Shown here: one piece after another, positions 62,498-64,000 of the stretch
Position numbering within the stretch: position 1 is the first letter of the stretch
Layout: every line of letters starts with the position of its first letter
Assembly (NCBI GenBank): GCA_945878375.1
Contig: CAMDWG010000006.1
Location: 62,001-126,000 of the forward strand
Reading direction: 5' to 3'
From: Roseomonas mucosa
GTDB taxonomy: Bacteria; Pseudomonadota; Alphaproteobacteria; Acetobacterales; Acetobacteraceae
DNA: 64,000 nt
Notes under the pieces: model-generated
What the model was told of the DNA's origin: nothing
What the model saw: the letters and a program-made list of their open reading frames with translations, nothing else
Database searches by the model: none
Position numbers and translations under genes: made by a program

Positions 62498-62692
62498 AGC
62501 AGCGCCCGATCGAGTTGACCCGCTCCGCGGGTCAGCCGACCGAGCATAAGCTGCTCTGGACACGATGTTTTCTAGAACAAGAAATCAGATCTGACTGATT
62601 CAGTCAGATCGCATTTTGCTCTAGAGCAATAGGCGTTCAAGTGGAAACAACGGAACGCATTTCCTGCTCTAGACTCAATGATTTTTAGATTA
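62494..62692. repeat. cluster of three CTAGAGCA palindromic repeats
   Basis: Element A, 62494-62557: TAGAGCAGC paired with GCTGCTCT, with an inner perfect 8-bp hairpin TGACCCGC/GCGGGTCA. Element B, 62571-62624: a perfect 11-bp palindrome GATCTGACTGA/TCAGTCAGATC (62588-62610) inside CTAGAACA/TGCTCTAG. Element C, 62621-62672: CTAGAGCA to TGCTCTAG with GCGTTC/GAACGC inside. B and C share TGCTCTAGAGCA. Same octamer ends as 5260-5389. The remaining bases to 62817 hold no gene that I can see. Confidence 0.8.
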
Positions 62693-62817
62693 AACCTCGG
62701 CCCGCCCAAGCCACTCAGGTCGCATTTTTCGCTCCGCCGAGTACCGAAGCTGGTTCGGCCCGGGGGACCGGGAGGATGGCATCCGCCGAGCGCCGCGCCC
62801 GTGGCGCACGAAGGGCC

Positions 62818-63786
62818 TCAGCGGTCAGCGCGAAAAGCGTGCAGCATGAACCACTGCTCGGGATGCGCGCGCACAACGCCCTCGATCGCGGCGTCCAGGG
62901 CCGCAATGTCGGCCTTGATACCCATCCGGCCCCGGTCCGGCGTGCCCACCGGCACCTCTGGCAAGAAGGTCAGCCGGAACCGGGCCTCCTCGCCCAGGCG
63001 CAGCGCGTAGCAGGGCAGGACGGCCGCGCCCGTCTGGCTGGCCAGTCGCACCGCGCGCGCAATATTTCCCTCCACCCGCAGGGGCCGCCCCAACAAGGGG
63101 GCATGCACGCGCCCGCCAACGAATTCGTCGACATAGGTGAGCAACGCCGCTTCGCGACTCTCGAGAAGGCGATGCGCCTCGAACACCGCGCCGAGGGTCG
63201 GCGCGAGCGGAACGCCGGGGCCGTTGATGCGCTGGCTCCGCAACCGCGCGGAATCCGCGATGCGCATGCGGAAGCGGTTGGGCAGTCGCTGATAGATTCC
63301 GGAAAAGCGAATGCCGAGCGCACCGAGGCCGACATGCAGCGCCTCCCAACTGCCGACATGGATCCCCGCAACGACCAGCGGCCGTCCCGAGGCGATCGCG
63401 GCGTCCAGATGCTCCCGCCCCGCCACCTCGATCCGGCCCTCGCGCCAAAGCCGATGAAGGACCGAGAACTCCGCGAAGGTGCGGCCCAGATGGATCCAAT
63501 GGGCACGCACCAGCCGCTCCGCCTCGGCCTCCCCGATGTCGGGCCGCAGCAGCCGCAGGGTCTCTCGCGCAGTCGCCGAGGGGCCAGGCCGGCCCGCAAC
63601 CTGCCGCGCGCCCAGCCGCGCCCCGACGGCCGAGGTCACCGAGGTTGGCAGGAGGCGAAAAGCCTGGTGCGGCAGCCAGTCCTGCAGACCGTGCAGCGGA
63701 TCGCGGAGCCACCATCGGAACAGCGCGCGCCGGGCCTCTGGCGTGTCGAAGCGCCAGGGTGGCGCGCGGTGAAGATCAATCGACAC
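62818..63786 (-). CDS. LpxL/HtrB-type lysophospholipid/lipid A acyltransferase
   Basis: 322 residues from a GTG at 63786, overlapping the P450 stop by 11 bases; the frame also offers an ATG at 63813. The catalytic HX4E motif is in GIHVGSWEALHVG (His143 and Glu148). Other family marks are GIYQRLPNRFRMRI and a late TYVDEFVGGRVHAPLLGRP where the usual 'D......g..v.FfG' block sits. It adds a secondary acyl chain to lipid A or a related lipid at the inner membrane. The lack of a clear N-terminal membrane helix is unusual for LpxL. Coupled to a P450. Confidence 0.87.
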   Translation of the reverse strand: MSIDLHRAPPWRFDTPEARRALFRWWLRDPLHGLQDWLPHQAFRLLPTSVTSAVGARLGARQVAGRPGPSATARETLRLLRPDIGEAEAERLVRAHWIHLGRTFAEFSVLHRLWREGRIEVAGREHLDAAIASGRPLVVAGIHVGSWEALHVGLGALGIRFSGIYQRLPNRFRMRIADSARLRSQRINGPGVPLAPTLGAVFEAHRLLESREAALLTYVDEFVGGRVHAPLLGRPLRVEGNIARAVRLASQTGAAVLPCYALRLGEEARFRLTFLPEVPVGTPDRGRMGIKADIAALDAAIEGVVRAHPEQWFMLHAFRADR

Positions 63787-64000
63787 GCGGCATGACCCGC
63801 ATCGGCAGCGCATCGCCCGGTCGCAGCGTGAGCCGCGCGACGGGCATCACCTGGGTCCCCGGCCACAATTCGAGCTTCGCCGCCTGGAACAGGGTCGCGA
63901 GGCAGATCACCGCCTCGGCCAGGCCCAGGTGCTGGCCGGTGCAGACGCGCGGGCCGACGCTGAAAGGGATGTAGAGATGCCGGGAAGGACGCGGCGCGCC
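63776..64000 (-). CDS. cytochrome P450, C-terminal part (truncated by the window edge)
   Basis: The last 74 residues of a gene that begins beyond the right edge. The heme-binding loop YIPFSVGPRVCTGQHLGLAE has the axial Cys in the F..G.R.C.G signature; then ICLATLFQAAKLELW and the beta-rich end VARLTLRPGDALPMRV follow. Family and substrate cannot be assigned from this piece. Its TGA (63776-63778) lies 8 bases into the acyltransferase gene. Confidence 0.88.
   Translation of the reverse strand, partial: GAPRPSRHLYIPFSVGPRVCTGQHLGLAEAVICLATLFQAAKLELWPGTQVMPVARLTLRPGDALPMRVMPRVD

Overview
The window is a GC-rich (about 70% G+C by eye) bacterial chromosome segment from an alphaproteobacterium, most likely in or near the Acetobacteraceae (a Roseomonas-like organism). 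This rests on four things: the rsh-acpS-lepB-rnc-era order, a pyruvate dehydrogenase cluster whose E1-beta carries its own lipoyl domain, the lpd-lipA-ratA run, and the very high third-position GC of the genes. No species-level claim is possible from sequence reading alone. I see no rRNA, tRNA, CRISPR array, transposase, integrase or phage gene. The window is mostly ordinary core chromosome, with a few accessory islands and an unusually rich set of short palindromic repeats between genes.

Layout. 1-3.6 kb: the end of a TRAP permease, a cyclase-family hydrolase, a UxaA-type sugar-acid dehydratase and a PfkB kinase, a likely sugar-acid uptake and breakdown module. 3.8-5.4 kb: a cold-shock gene, three small conserved genes and dense palindromes. 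5.4-9.5 kb: an isopropylmalate/tartrate-type dehydrogenase, then an operon of phosphoribosyltransferase, CBS-pair protein and class I PHA synthase whose start appears to be CTG. 9.5-15.4 kb: an RND pump with lipoprotein adaptor, a patatin and a small membrane protein. 15.6-22.4 kb: yghU, then era, rnc, lepB, acpS, rsh, rpoZ. 22.5-28.4 kb: folK, a NYN-domain protein, a family 5 uracil-DNA glycosylase, a glutathione peroxidase, a sulfite-oxidase-like molybdoenzyme, an alginate-lyase-like lipoprotein, smpB, dapA. 28.5-33.8 kb: a tightly coupled run of lytic transglycosylase, alpha/beta hydrolase, pgpA, pncC and an M20 peptidase.

33.8-36.7 kb is accessory in character: two small unknown genes, a nested hairpin repeat, an Imm11/DUF1629-like immunity-type gene without a visible toxin, and a threonine-aldolase-like enzyme. 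36.8-39.9 kb: modABC with a divergent ModE-type regulator. 39.9-47.5 kb: MaoC, RatA, LipA and the pyruvate dehydrogenase operon. 47.9-50.3 kb: a methylisocitrate-lyase-like enzyme and an NhaD-type antiporter. 50.5-55.9 kb: a six-gene operon of molybdenum-hydroxylase maturation factors (coxG, coxD, coxE, a split XdhC/CoxF and a MoeA-like/MobA-like fusion) without the hydroxylase subunits. 55.9-64 kb: an amidase, a long inverted repeat, small unknown genes, an MFS pump, a Gfo/Idh oxidoreductase, RidA, a secreted CHAP-domain protein, a lipid A-type acyltransferase and the end of a cytochrome P450.

Two threads connect the window. Molybdenum: uptake (modABC/modE), a molybdopterin enzyme (25.0-25.7 kb) and an orphan maturation operon (50.5-55.9 kb). 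Short palindromes: at least three repeat families sit directly downstream of genes, in two cases containing the stop codon. The best candidates for something undescribed are these repeats, the roughly 160-nt inverted repeat at 57.27-57.42 kb, and the lone immunity-type gene with its coupled 30-codon reading frame.
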